Assembly (NCBI GenBank): GCA_965153355.1
Contig: OZ231127.1
Coordinates: 16,802,001-16,866,000, forward strand
Direction of reading: 5' to 3'
From: Flaccisagitta enflata
Taxonomy: Eukaryota > Chaetognatha > Sagittoidea > Aphragmophora
Length of the DNA stretch: 64,000 bases
The translations under genes and the position numbers were made by a program. The notes below the pieces were generated by a model that was not told the origin of the DNA, did no database searches, and was given only the letters and a program-made list of their open reading frames with translations. Of this stretch, positions 11,328 through 21,584 are shown piece by piece. Every line of letters starts with the position of its first letter. Position 1 is the stretch's first letter.

Positions 11328-12172
11328 AACATGCCCTGGTATTGATAAATAATCATCTGCTGAATATTTGTGAGAAATTTCACGAAATTTTGTCAATGTT
11401 AAGATGCCTAAAATACATTATAAAACTTCAAAAATAAAAAAAATCAGCCTTGATGAAAAGATAATGTCTAAAAGAGCTCATGGGATGTTAGAAATCATAA
11501 AAATATACTTCCCCACAAATTTTCAGGCATACCTGATTAATATTGAACATATTATAACAAAAAAACCAAATTACGACAATATGCAAATGAGCTTTTTGGT
11601 GAAAATTGCTAAAAACCCACAAAATCGCTGTTTCTCATCAAAATATGATAGTTTTTGCTCTGTTTACTTACTTCAAACCTAGCAAGCTTTCTTTTGATGA
11701 GTTTTTAGCAATTTTCCCCCTGTCAAGAACTCAAAAAATGTCTTTTGGCATGTATACAACACTGTCATGTACATAACATGATCAAAATTTCCTTCTATTT
11801 TTTATCAAAAGAAAGCTTGCTGGGTGTGAAGTAGGTTAACAGAGCAGAAATATCATTTTTTGAGAAAAAAGAGCGATTTTATGGGTTTTTAGCAATTTTC
11901 GCCCAAAAGCTCATTTGCATATTGTCGTAATTTGGTTTTTTAGTTATAATTCGTCCAATATTCATCAGGTATGCATGAAAATTTATGGGGAAGTTTATTC
12001 TTATGATTTCTAACATCCCATAAGCTCTTTTAGACATTATCTTTTTATCAAGGCTGAATTTTTAGATTTTTCAAGTTTTATAATGCGTTTTAGGCATTTT
12101 AACGTTGACGAAACTTCGTGAAATTTCTCACAAATATTCAGCAGATGATTATTTATCAATACCAGGGCATTA
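11328..12172. mobile_element. 845-bp imperfect palindrome
   Basis: The left arm 11328-11700 (ATGCCCTGGTATTGATAAAT...) and right arm 11808-12172 (...ATTTATCAATACCAGGGCAT) are about 90% identical over about 365 bp, with a loop of about 105 bp. The right end continues to AGGGCTGGTCAC, which matches the end of repeat I at 21207. A stop-free 92-codon frame in the left arm has no protein resemblance. Probably a foldback transposon. Confidence 0.85.
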
Positions 12173-12189
12173 GGGCTGGTCACTATGCA

Positions 12190-12766
12190 TTTTTGTCGAC
12201 GATCGCTCTGTAACTCGCAGGGTGGAACCGGCTAGCTATAAGATAACCAACGACCTAAGAATCGGCATTCAAATGTTTGTATGTTCATTGCTCATAACAC
12301 TTTTCGCTAACAAAATACAGCAGGACGTGATTGGTTCGGAAAAGAGTCACTGCGCAGCAGTCTAACTTAATGTGGGTGAAAGCGTTGAGATTACTCACGA
12401 TGTTTCTATCTAGTTTTCGATTGAAACATAAAGATTAGTCCAAGCTAAGAGGTCGCATGGTAGATCTCTCTTTACGAAACATCGGTAAGTACGCATGAGG
12501 AAAAACTGCATTATGCAAATTAGGGTAATGTAAGAAAATATCCATCTAATTGGAGATAAACATCAAATTGGAGATAAACCCATTTTCATTGTAGGCAGAA
12601 ACTACTTCTTAACGTTCTCCTTTCCTCCTCATCATTCCTTACCCTCGTTTGCACTCCCTCATAACCCTCATTCACTTTCCCCCTTACCCCCCTTTTCGGT
12701 TCCCCCATTCAAATTCCCCTCCCCCTTCGGTCCAATATTATCTGTTTCCCTATGAAATAAAACATG
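12190..12766. other. Spacer
   Basis: Contains the 15-mer CTGCATTATGCAAAT near 12507 and pyrimidine-rich sequence before the tRNA-like locus. No gene recognised. Confidence 0.4.
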
Positions 12767-12848
12767 TACCACCAGCGGGATTCGAACCCGCGATGCCCAT
12801 TTTCTTTGCATCTCAAACGCAACGTTATAACCATGTAGCCATGGGGGC
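12767..12848 (-). tRNA. tRNA-Ser(UGA)-like sequence, probably a pseudogene or SINE head
   Basis: On the minus strand 82 bases fold as a class II tRNA. The acceptor stem is GCCCCCA with TGGTGGT (one C-T mismatch). The A-box-like TGGCTACATGGTTATAACG aligns without gaps to standard tRNAs. The anticodon stem is TTGCG/TGCAA with loop TTTGAGA (anticodon UGA, Ser). The T arm is perfect, GCGGG TTCGAAT CCCGC. The variable region of 14 bases is the right length for Ser but pairs poorly. Position 14 is C instead of the invariant A, there is a D-stem mismatch, and the discriminator is A, not G. No T-run terminator was seen immediately downstream. Confidence 0.5.
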
Positions 12849-13790
12849 ACATGTCCTCCTTTACAGATAAAAGCAATAGTATCTAAAACAGATAATGAGA
12901 CCAGAACTGAGGTGGAAGAAAGTTGCGCTTTTGATTTTGCGCATTAATTCAGTCAATCGAAAGGGTCACAAGTTTGCGTCCAGCTGGTCACTGGACTTTT
13001 TTTCTTTTTACGTACAGCGGGACCTCGGGATAACGGTCTTGAAGGGACCAGATATTGTGGACCATTAAAAAAGGAGACTGTGATCATGAAACTTGACAAT
13101 CTTTGTTTTATCATAACAATAAAAAAAATGTAAATGAATATTGTATATGATATAGGAAAAGTAAAAATAATAGATTTAGATGCAACTCATGATACTTGTT
13201 TTTGATAATGTGGTTTACAAAGAATTGTTCTGATGATATATTTTATTGAGCAATATTTTATCATAATTTTATTTATCAACAAATAACAAAGATTGACCTT
13301 TATCAAAGAGGATAGCGCTAAAAGGGCCCAAAAATTTTGACCTAAAAAGGCAAGTCACTGTTGAACTTAGAGCTGTTAAACAGGGGTATCTTTACATTGC
13401 AGAAGCCTGAATAATTTTGAGACTTGAGTATTTTGCTCTTTAAAGGCGGGGTACCTTTAAAGGCGTTGTCATGGAAGCGGGTTTCCGCTGTATGATCAAC
13501 TAAGTAGGGTTGGTTTTGGATGTTTTCTACCGCGTTCACTTAGTGTGGTGGCAAAACAAACAAAGCAGAACATTAACAAGCCCAACAGGGCAACGATGCG
13601 TTCTGACTGTCTCCTTACGTTGAACGAAATTCGTGTTAGGCAGATGGATGAACAGACTTGACAGATGGACAAACTGATGGAATATCTGACATAAGAGTCA
13701 AAGAAGTCTCTCAAAACACGTGTATTGATCGTTTGATTCAGTATACATTCTCGCCGAGGCCAAAAACAGCTGAGAAACGCGATTTTTAAA
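12849..13790. other. Spacer without recognised gene
   Basis: Frames of up to 65 codons on the minus strand (13342-13539) show no family resemblance. Confidence 0.35.
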
Positions 13791-13888
13791 GAGGCGTAAC
13801 GGACGGAAGGACGGACGGACCAACGGACCGACGGATGGACGGACGGATCGACAGACCCTCTTAAAGAGATGCGAGGATGCATCTAAAA
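13791..13888 (+). mobile_element. HHE 3' end, subfamily C
   Basis: A (GGAC/GGAT) core and the hairpin AGATGCGAGGATGCATCTAAAAA; the 5' half is missing. Confidence 0.7.
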
Positions 13889-14039
13889 ATATAGACCTGG
13901 AAAATATAAAGTAAACATTTAAAAGTACATGACGAATATCAGAAACATATTTTCTGGATGACATTCCTTGTATGATAGGTTGAAAAATATCCCTCGGTTA
14001 TACTCTCCTTGTATGGTATGGACTGAAGGACGAACATGA

Positions 14040-14130
14040 TGAAAATGGCAAACACGATGAACACGACTAACACGACGAACATGATGAATACGATTACGAC
14101 GGAAACGACCTAAGCGACGAATGATATCAA
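14040..14130. repeat. Degenerate 9-bp repeat (AACACGATG)
   Basis: ACGATGAACACGACTAACACG-like units; a similar GAC-rich tract is at 35610-35690. Confidence 0.6.
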
Positions 14131-14133
14131 CTA

Positions 14134-14307
14134 CAGTGGAGCTTCACTAGAGCGCACCCGCTAATAAGGCATACCCGCCTATAAGGCATACAACTTGCAG
14201 TCCCACAAGAGATTTTGTAGTTATTTCTATAGTGGCAATAAGGCAGCTTCACTATAAGGCATCATTTAGCCTAGTCCCTTGGAATGCGCTGTGGTGAAGC
14301 TTAACTG
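14134..14307. mobile_element. Mariner/Tc1-like MITE with TA duplication
   Basis: The left end CAGTGGAGCTTCACTAGAGC and the reversed right end CAGTTAAGCTTCACCACAGC form TIRs of about 20 bp, flanked by TA on both sides (14132-14133, 14308-14309). It has no frame, so it would be mobilised in trans. Confidence 0.7.
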
Positions 14308-14350
14308 TATTAACATCCTCTCCGTCCATCCCTCATTTCAAAGACTAGTA

Positions 14351-14475
14351 AACAAGACCAGGTACACGGCTAATAAGTAGTCGCTTGCGGGTGGGCAGGG
14401 GCAGTATGTAAGTGGGCAGGGACTGTAATTTGGCTGGGTAGGAGCCGTGATGCTCAAAAATCGCCAATTCAGCAG
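14351..14475 (+). mobile_element. HHE copy, 3'-truncated
   Basis: AACAAGACCAGGTACACGGC, subterminal AGTCGCTTGCGGGTGGGCAG, then CAGGGGCAG repeats. Neither core nor hairpin follows. Confidence 0.65.
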
Positions 14476-14510
14476 GTTTTTCTTCCTTCAGATTTTCGCG
14501 TTACTGATCT

Positions 14511-14546
14511 TCCTTCCTTCCTTCCTTCCTTCCTTCCTTCCTTCCT
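14511..14546. repeat. (TTCC)n microsatellite
   Basis: Nine TTCC units. Confidence 0.95.
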
Positions 14547-14617
14547 CCCTTCCAAGGGAAACACCCTCAAATACAGCATAGCAAGCGACCAAAATTAGAT
14601 GGAGAAATAATATATGA

Positions 14618-14790
14618 AACAAGTGATGCGGGGTTACAATATTGTTACGGGCGTTTGGGCAGGGGCATCCAACCCCCATCCACACCCCACGCCTCCCCCA
14701 CACAAACATACGCAAAAAAACCATCGAAGACGCTAGTTTTCGCACTTTTTGACTCGAGGGATTTCACGGACTGACAGACAAAAATACCAA
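14618..14790 (+). mobile_element. HHE copy, subfamily B, 3'-truncated
   Basis: AACAAGTGATGCGGGGTTAC, CAATATTGTTACGGGCGTTT, CCCCCATCCACACC; it ends in a short GGACTGACAGAC core without a hairpin. Confidence 0.7.
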
Positions 14791-14961
14791 TCAAGGCGGC
14801 CATCGCCGACTGGAAAAAAATTGTAAATGGGAAATCTTTTTTTTTCAGTGCATGTTTTTGTATGTGTGAATCTTATGTAGTTTGGTTGACTGCATGTCTG
14901 TTTTTGTTATTTAATCTCTGTTTCTCATTTCCCCTTTCTGTTTCTGTCATCCTCTGTCTTT

Positions 14962-15013
14962 GGGAGAGAGAGAGAGAGAGTGTGTCTCTCTCTCTCTATC
15001 TCTTTCTCTCTTT

Positions 15014-15070
<57 letters not shown>
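14962..15070. repeat. (GA)n...(TC)n array
   Basis: A short GA run, a break, then TC to 15069. Confidence 0.95.
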
Positions 15071-15072
<2 letters not shown>

Positions 15073-15132
15073 CAGGGTAAAATGCAAGTAACTTAAAAGT
15101 TAGAGTCAATGTGTGTAACATGGTGATTTCTT

Positions 15133-15665
15133 TTTAGTCGCGGACATCTGACCCTAGAACTTGCTAAGTCAGTCGGTCTGTTGGTCGGTTAGTCTGTCGG
15201 TCAGTCTGTTGGTTGGTAACAAAATGTGTTTCCTCACTATTCCGCTCCTGCCCATCCGTCCTCAATTGGTGGGGAGAGTATATGGTACGCATGTCAGAGT
15301 GCCAAAAACGGACAAAACTGGCATTCCCCCCACCATCATCTTTTTTCTATGCAAAATTCCTGTCAAACGAGCCGTCGCGCGACTTTCATTTCAATCGGGA
15401 ACCATCGTTAGGGTGAGGTTGAAGTTTGTATTGAATTATCATTGGAACCAATATTTTTTATCATGCAAATTTTGCCTCTGCCATAGATTCCTATGGAAAC
15501 TTCATGGTCACCCTAACGATGGTTCCCGATCGATTTAAAAGTCGCGAGACGGCTCATTTGATAGCATTTAAGCAAAGTGAAATGATAATGGTGGGGGGAA
15601 AGCCAGTTTTGGCCAATTTGAGCACGCTGACATGCGTAGTATACGGCCTTGTTCTGTTACATAAG
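15133..15665 (-). mobile_element. HHE copy split by a palindromic element
   Basis: The left hairpin is degenerate (AGTCGCGGACATCTGACC), with a (GGTC/TGTC) core and GCTCCTGCCCATCCGTC. The expected end GTATACGGCCTTGTT is displaced to 15639-15653 by the insert at 15286-15638. Confidence 0.65.
15286..15638. mobile_element. 353-bp palindromic element with 8-bp direct flank
   Basis: The arms start TACGCATGTCAG and end CTGACATGCGTA, about 142 bp each at about 80% identity, with a loop near 15428-15500. The flanks GTATATGG (15278) and GTATACGG (15639) are an 8-bp direct repeat with one mismatch, as expected for a target duplication inside the HHE copy. Confidence 0.75.
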
Positions 15666-15679
15666 GCCCAAAATTAAGA

Positions 15680-15900
15680 TTGATGAAAAATAAAGATATT
15701 TGCAAAAATGCGAAAAAAATAAAAAAAGATTCAAAAAGTCATAACTCGAAAAATATTAATCGTACAGTCCTCTGGTTGGCGCCATTTGAACAAAAAAAGT
15801 TAGCTCTTTCTTAGCTATGGGTATCAAAAAATGTACCATTCTAAGTGGGAAAAGGCTCAACCTGCAAATATGCTTCAAATCGAAAATTGAAAACCTGATT
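15680..15900 (-). repeat. Dispersed repeat L, copy 2
   Basis: The reverse complement contains CATAGCTAAGAAAGAGCTAA and ATGGCGCCAACCAGAGGACT, matching 2840-2985. Confidence 0.5.
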
Positions 15901-16039
15901 TCAAAAAGTCGAATTACGTAACTCGACTTTTTTCCAATGTAAATTGTTCATCCTTCGGTTCACTGCTAAAAACGACAGGCAGACAAACAGACGAAGATAT
16001 ATCGTCATAGCGTCAAATCGCCTTTGAAAGATGAAATTA

Positions 16040-16140
16040 GATTGTTGTCGTTGTTGTCATTGTCCTTGATGCTTTTATTGTTAATGTCGTTGTTGATGTT
16101 GCTATTGTCGTTAACGGCGATCACAGACTTTTCTTGCCTC

Positions 16141-16178
<38 letters not shown>

Positions 16179-16312
16179 TCATTGTTGTTGATGTTGTTGT
16201 TGTTGTTATCATTGTTGTTGTTGTTGTTGTTGCTGTTGTTGGTTGTTGTTGCTGTTGCTGTTGTTGGTTGTTGTTGTTGGTTGTTGTTGCTGTTGTTGAT
16301 GTCATTGTAATT
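16040..16312. repeat. (TTG)n trinucleotide array
   Basis: Nearly pure TTG from 16140 with TTGG, TTGC and ATG variants. It encodes runs of single amino acids in every frame; not a gene. Confidence 0.97.
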
Positions 16313-16361
16313 ATAGTTTTTGAGTGCAGTGACGGAAAGAAGTTGGTAATACATCAGATAA

Positions 16362-16712
16362 CAGACGAAAGTGAAATACAAGAAGTTAACCACCCAGAAA
16401 CTGTAGCAGCCCCCCCCCCTTACAGCCTTAAGCAGTGAAAGAAAGACAATGCGCCTCATTAGAGCAATTTTGGTATTTTATTCAATTAAACTTCAGCTAA
16501 AAAACAGCAAAAAATTGTATTTTTAATAAAATTTAAGAAATATCAATTTTAGCTAATTCTTAAGGTGTAACTTATGACTTCCAAAATTCCAAAATTGAAG
16601 CTAATTGTATTCGTATTTTATGTTTTTTTTTTACTCAGCAGGTTAGGCTGTAAGGGGGGGGGGTAGCTACAGTTTTTGGGAGGTTAACTTCTTGTATTTC
16701 ACTTTTGTCTCT
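16362..16712. mobile_element. 350-bp element with about 66-bp terminal inverted repeats (N)
   Basis: GACGAAAGTGAAATACAAGA through CCCCCCTTACAGCC at the left is mirrored by GGCTGTAAGGGGGG through TCTTGTATTTCACTTTTGTC at the right, about 92% identical. The AT-rich interior has no frame. Confidence 0.8.
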
Positions 16713-16753
16713 AGGTTTGGCTGACATGACATGTACAAATTCATCAGCCAACT

Positions 16754-16855
<102 letters not shown>

Positions 16856-16957
16856 CTAAGGAGCTGATGAAACTCAGATTTCGCAATTTCTTATCTTCAA
16901 AATTAGCGGTTATGCCAACCTATTTCAAGACCTTCTCCATCTACTCAAAAACACATG

Positions 16958-17106
<149 letters not shown>

Positions 17107-17167
17107 CGTGTCCGTTGGACAGATGTTCGCGAAATATTGGATGCACCAAAATCGACCCAACTACAGT

Positions 17168-18232
17168 ACACTTTTTTTTTATATAAGCACCAAGTTTATA
17201 AGCACGCCCAGCCTCAGATATTGGAAAAATTTAAGCACGCTCCAGGCTCAGATTTCCAATTTGAAAAAAAGCTTAGGTGTATCTGTGAGAAAATACCAAT
17301 ATCTATGTATTATTTTTTAAGAATTTTAACAAAATTAATGGTTATTTTTTTTTTTTTTTTTTTGAAAAATCTAAGATTTGAAATGTTTTCAATTCTAACC
17401 TATATCATTAGCTGACCAAGCTCATCCTTCAGAGTATTCAGGATTTGGAATTGATGGAAGTATTAAAATTTCTTATGCTTAACAATATCAATGGTTAGAT
17501 ACTGTTGCTAATAAAAATTCATCTTTGTAACAAAATCTAAGGCAGCTTCAAAAAACAAAAATTCATCAAAATATTGAATGTCACTGAAAAATTATTTTAT
17601 TTTTTATATTTATCTCATACTGGTCAATTTGTTTATGATACTTGAAATTCATTTTACTAGATATATTTTTACTAGGGTGACTGAAAATATGGTCATTTTT
17701 GAATCTGGTCTCCCTCGCGGGAGAAATGATACCATTTCCATCACAGATGATAACCCTAAAATCTGGTGGCAATCAAATGAAGTTTACTCATGGCCGCAAC
17801 CCCCCCTCATTTCCCATAGAAAATGTACAGGAAGGATTTTGGCCTCTGCAGCTTCCTATCTTTTATAATGGGAATGAGGTGGGTTTGCGGCCATGAGTAA
17901 ACTTTGTCAGATCATCTCCAGATTTTAGAGTTACCATCTATGATGGAAATGGTCACATTTCTCCCGCAAGGAAGACAAGATTCGGATTTGACCATATTTT
18001 AAGTCACCCTAATTTTTACTGTATTCTATACTTCACCTTATTCTATAAGTACTATACTGTATTTTATATTGTAAAGTATATCCAGCTCTAAACTAATCAG
18101 GATATTTCATATCAATTTATGATAAGCATGCAGATAATCATATTTGAGCCTCGAAAATTAGATTTAGCTAACCACGCTAAGCCTCAGCTGAAAAAAAATG
18201 CGTGCTTCTAAAAAAAAAAAGTGTAGTGGCTT
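17168..18232. mobile_element. Inverted-repeat element K, copy 2, with nested palindrome
   Basis: The left TACACTTTTTTTTTATATAA, GCACCAAG and GCCCAGCCTCAG are mirrored by GCTAAGCCTCAGCTG and AAAAAAAAGTGTAG at the right. It is the same family as 9467-9872 but longer, because another palindrome sits inside it. Confidence 0.6.
17671..18012. mobile_element. Palindromic element, about 342 bp, nested in K
   Basis: The arms ACTAGGGTGACTGAAAATAT and ATATTTTAAGTCACCCTAAT enclose about 135-bp arms at about 85% identity, both containing TTTACTCATGGCCGCAA. The flanks are T-rich (TTTT on both sides), so a target duplication cannot be fixed. Confidence 0.75.
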
Positions 18233-18242
18233 TATTTACCAC

Positions 18243-18415
18243 GCGGTTCACGAACGTTCAATCGTTCGTGATTCACAAACGTTCGTGAACAATGAATGTG
18301 CTTGAATCACAAACATGCGTGAATGTGCTTGAATCACAAACATGCGTGAACTTGGAATGTTCATGAATGAGGATCGTTCACGGACGTTCGTGAATCATGA
18401 ATGATCATTAGCTTG
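18243..18415. repeat. Cluster of inverted and direct CGTTCGTGA motifs
   Basis: GTTCACGAACGTTC, CGTTCGTGATTCAC, ACGTTCGTGAAC, then two copies of GAATCACAAACATGCGTGAA and a final CACGGACGTTCGTGAATCAT. Dense self-complementary sites on both strands. Confidence 0.7.
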
Positions 18416-19061
18416 TACCTAAATGACAAAAAGTGATAAATTTGGCATTCCACACGCACTTTATGCTGTGGTGTTGTCTTGAGCTCCTGTTAAGATCAGT
18501 TTTGCTACTCAAATCCTACTTTAAGCTTTCCGCGTCTCACCCTTGGTAAAACCTACCTCTATGGGGAACCAAAAATTTCAAAGTGCTTAAATATCTGTTT
18601 TGACGGCAGATTTGAAATCTGCAGAAAAAACTGTTAATTGAAAGTGCTTTCCTTTTTTCAATATTCCAACTAGAAGGTGCTCAAAATAAGCGTCGAAGTT
18701 TGCAAAACTTACCTTTCTCTTTTATTTCTTTGTAAAATCGCCGAACTTACCTTTTTGTCATATCTTCAAGATGAATTTTGACTATGATCCCGAAGGAATT
18801 TTGAAAAAAGGAGAGCACTTTCAATTATCAGTTTTTCATGCAGATTTCAAATATGCAGTCAAAAATGGGATTTTAGTAACTTGTATTTTTTGGTTTCCTA
18901 AAGGCTAAAGGAAATTTCAAGGTAAGGCGCGGCCAGCAAGATGCAAAATTTTCAAACTGAAATTGATGTCATTAGAAGCCCAAGACAGCCCCACAACAAG
19001 AACTACTTGTAGAATTCTGATTTTATTGTTTATTGTCATTTCGGTACAAGCTAATGATCAT
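18401..19061. mobile_element. About 660-bp imperfect palindrome
   Basis: The ends ATGATCATTAGCTTGTACC and GGTACAAGCTAATGATCAT, and internal pairs such as AACTGTTAATTGAAAGTGCT with AGCACTTTCAATTATCAGTT, give arms of about 290 bp at about 75-80% around a loop near 18700-18770. Confidence 0.75.
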
Positions 19062-19262
19062 ATGTTTGGAATTTTTCTATTTAACTCATGAAACTGAAAT
19101 GAGAAGTTTTGAGTGTGTAAAAGAATGCATGAGGGTATGGCAGCGCAAGTGCAGCTGTTCCAGCGAAATGTTCCTTAAAAAAGAACAAGAGTAACGCAAG
19201 ATTACGATATTGTCGCAAATGGGTGGGCAGCAGCTTACAACGCCCTTCCTCACCCCCTGCAA

Positions 19263-19451
<189 letters not shown>

Positions 19452-19483
19452 TTAAACCGAAATCGCGCGTTTCTATACTTTTT

Positions 19484-19845
19484 AACTTGTCCGTTACGGA
19501 CGCAAGGGCCTACAACCCCGCTTTGTCCGTCCGTCCGTCGGTCCGTCCGTCCGTCACACTTTACTTTTTTGTACTATAACGTCGACTCTTAGGTCATTTT
19601 AAGTCATTTTAAGTCATTTATAGTTATTCTTAGTCATTTTGAGTCAGTCTAAGTCATTTTAAGTCATTTCAAGTCATTTTAAGTTATTTTAAGTTATTTT
19701 TGGTTTTTTGTTTTTTTAGTCATTTTAAGTCAATTTTGGTCATTTTAGGTCATTCTAAGTCATTGAAAGTCATTCTAAGTCATTCTAAGTCACTCTTTGT
19801 CTGTAAGTCTCGCACGCGACTTATAGGTGTTGGCCTTGTTAACTT
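19484..19845 (-). mobile_element. HHE copy, subfamily D
   Basis: The hairpin TTGTCCGT-TACGGACGCAA is at the left, then a (GTCC) core, CACTTTACTTTTTTG, about 20 units of a 10-bp repeat (AAGTCATTTT), and the right end GTCTCGCACGCGACTTATAGGTGTTGGCCTTGTT (segments separated only by reading). The first 27 bases recur directly at 19842. Confidence 0.75.
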
Positions 19846-19947
19846 GTCCGTTACGGACGCAAGGGCCACAGACAGAACCACCGACCCACGGACGGCTGGA
19901 TGGACAATACAAAGCCTCTTTCAGAGACGCGAGTCTGCGACTAAGCA
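19846..19947 (+). mobile_element. HHE 3' fragment
   Basis: Begins with the repeated CTTGTCCGTTACGGACGCAA and ends with a GACGG core, CAAAGCCTCTTTCAGAGACG, CGAGTCTGCGACTAAG. Confidence 0.5.
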
Positions 19948-20090
19948 TCGTTGGTAACATCATCATCCTCGTCATTATCATTGTTGATAACTCCAGCATC
20001 AGCCATGGTATCGTGATCATTAGCAGCATAATTGATAGTTAACATATCATGAGAGCAATTTTTGTTAGTATCAATGAATATAACGGCAAC

Positions 20091-20091
20091 G

Positions 20092-20182
<91 letters not shown>

Positions 20183-20510
20183 ATTGTTGTTGTTGTTGCC
20201 ACCATCGTTGTCAAAGTTGTTGTTCTCGCCGTTATCTTCTTATAAATTGTCGTTGTTATCTATTCATCTTTCTCAATATCATTGTCGTTTTATCGTCGTC
20301 TTTGTCGTTTTGTTGTTGTTTTATTTTTGTCATTATTGTGGTCATTGACGTCGTTGTCGTTGTTGTGTATTTGTCGTTATTGTGTTTTTGTCGTCGTTGT
20401 CGTCCTATTGTTATCCTTGTTGTCTTTTTGAAGTCGTTATCGTTTTATCGTCCTCGTTATGGTCATCTTATCGTCATTGTCGTCGTCTTATTGTCATCAT
20501 CTCATTGTAT

Positions 20511-20556
<46 letters not shown>

Positions 20557-20567
20557 ATTGTTGCTTT

Positions 20568-20601
<34 letters not shown>

Positions 20602-20672
20602 TTTATTGTTGTTGTTTTTATTGTTGTTGTTTTTGTTTTTATTGTTATTGTTGTTATTGTTGTTGTTGATGT
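20091..20672. repeat. (GTT)n array, interrupted
   Basis: Pure GTT 20091-20200 and 20512-20560, with degenerate GTC/ATC/TTA triplets between. The 221-codon frame across it is Val/Cys/Leu runs only. Confidence 0.95.
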
Positions 20673-21204
20673 TGAATCCATCAACCCCAAACAACTACTG
20701 AGGGTTCTATCTCATAGAATCTCGTGAAATGCAGACCTGAGCACATATATGCACCGTTTCGGGCAAACATATTTGTGTTTATCCACAGGATTTCACCAGG
20801 GTGAAATGCATAAACAAAAGACTTGATAATGATTCAAACACCAACAGCGGACAAGCCGCATTTCGACCATTATCGTTTAAATATTAACTCTGTCGATGTA
20901 GTGCTGCTTGATACTGCACTACAGTCTACAGAGTCTGCAGAGCAAACGTAAAACGCTCACTAGAAGTACGCATTACGTTTCTCCGATAAAAAAGTGGTTG
21001 TTCGAAGTGCCAAGGAAAAAAGTTGTTATACTGTTCTGCTAAAAGAGTCGGAGAAAACCTGATCAATTTTCTTCAAATTTTTTTTTGCATTTTGTGAGCA
21101 ATGAAGATACAAGGAGTTGAGGGTCGCGCGAGGTCTCATTCGTTCAGGAATTGCAAGTCGAGTATTTTTGCTAAGTTACATAAAGATCCGTCAAGGTTCG
21201 CAAT
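20673..21204. other. Spacer
   Basis: No gene or known repeat; GGATTTCACCAGGGTGAAATGC forms a small hairpin near 20790. Confidence 0.4.
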
Positions 21205-21445
21205 GTGACCAGCCCTACCAGGGCATATTGCTTCTTCAGAGATGTATCTTTATGCTATTTATCTTAAAAAACCACCATTTTTTGCCAAAAAAAGTGTTTC
21301 TAATTTTTTTGGCCCGCAATTGGGTAAAATAAAGTTGATATTCTTAATCTACACCTTTTTTAGGACTAGTGCGCAAAAATTTGGAGACGGTTTAATTTTT
21401 TTTTTTTTTTTTTAAAGGGTTTTGGGCTAGCGGATATTAGACCGC
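21205..21445 (+). repeat. Dispersed repeat I, copy 2
   Basis: GTGACCAGCCCTA, then CTTCAGAGATGTATCTTTAT through GGGCTAGCGGATATTAGACC, inverted relative to 11101-11327. The end GACCAGCCCTA is shared with the right end of the 845-bp palindrome. Confidence 0.75.
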
Positions 21446-21457
21446 TTATCTCTCCCT

Positions 21458-21525
21458 GATGGGAAATAAGCCCCAAAGGACACTTAATCCTGCTCAAATT
21501 TACTTCACAGACCACCAAATGATTT
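21458..21525 (+). repeat. 71-bp dispersed unit, copy B
   Basis: CCTGATGGGAAATAAGCCCC to ACTTCACAGACCACC. Confidence 0.7.
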
Positions 21526-21584
21526 CTTTGTTTTCGTCAGCAATAAAGCGACAGCGGCAAACGACACAATCACAGATGACTATT

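Noticed and set aside
20062-20727. 221-codon frame
   Set aside because: Only Val/Cys/Leu runs from the GTT array.
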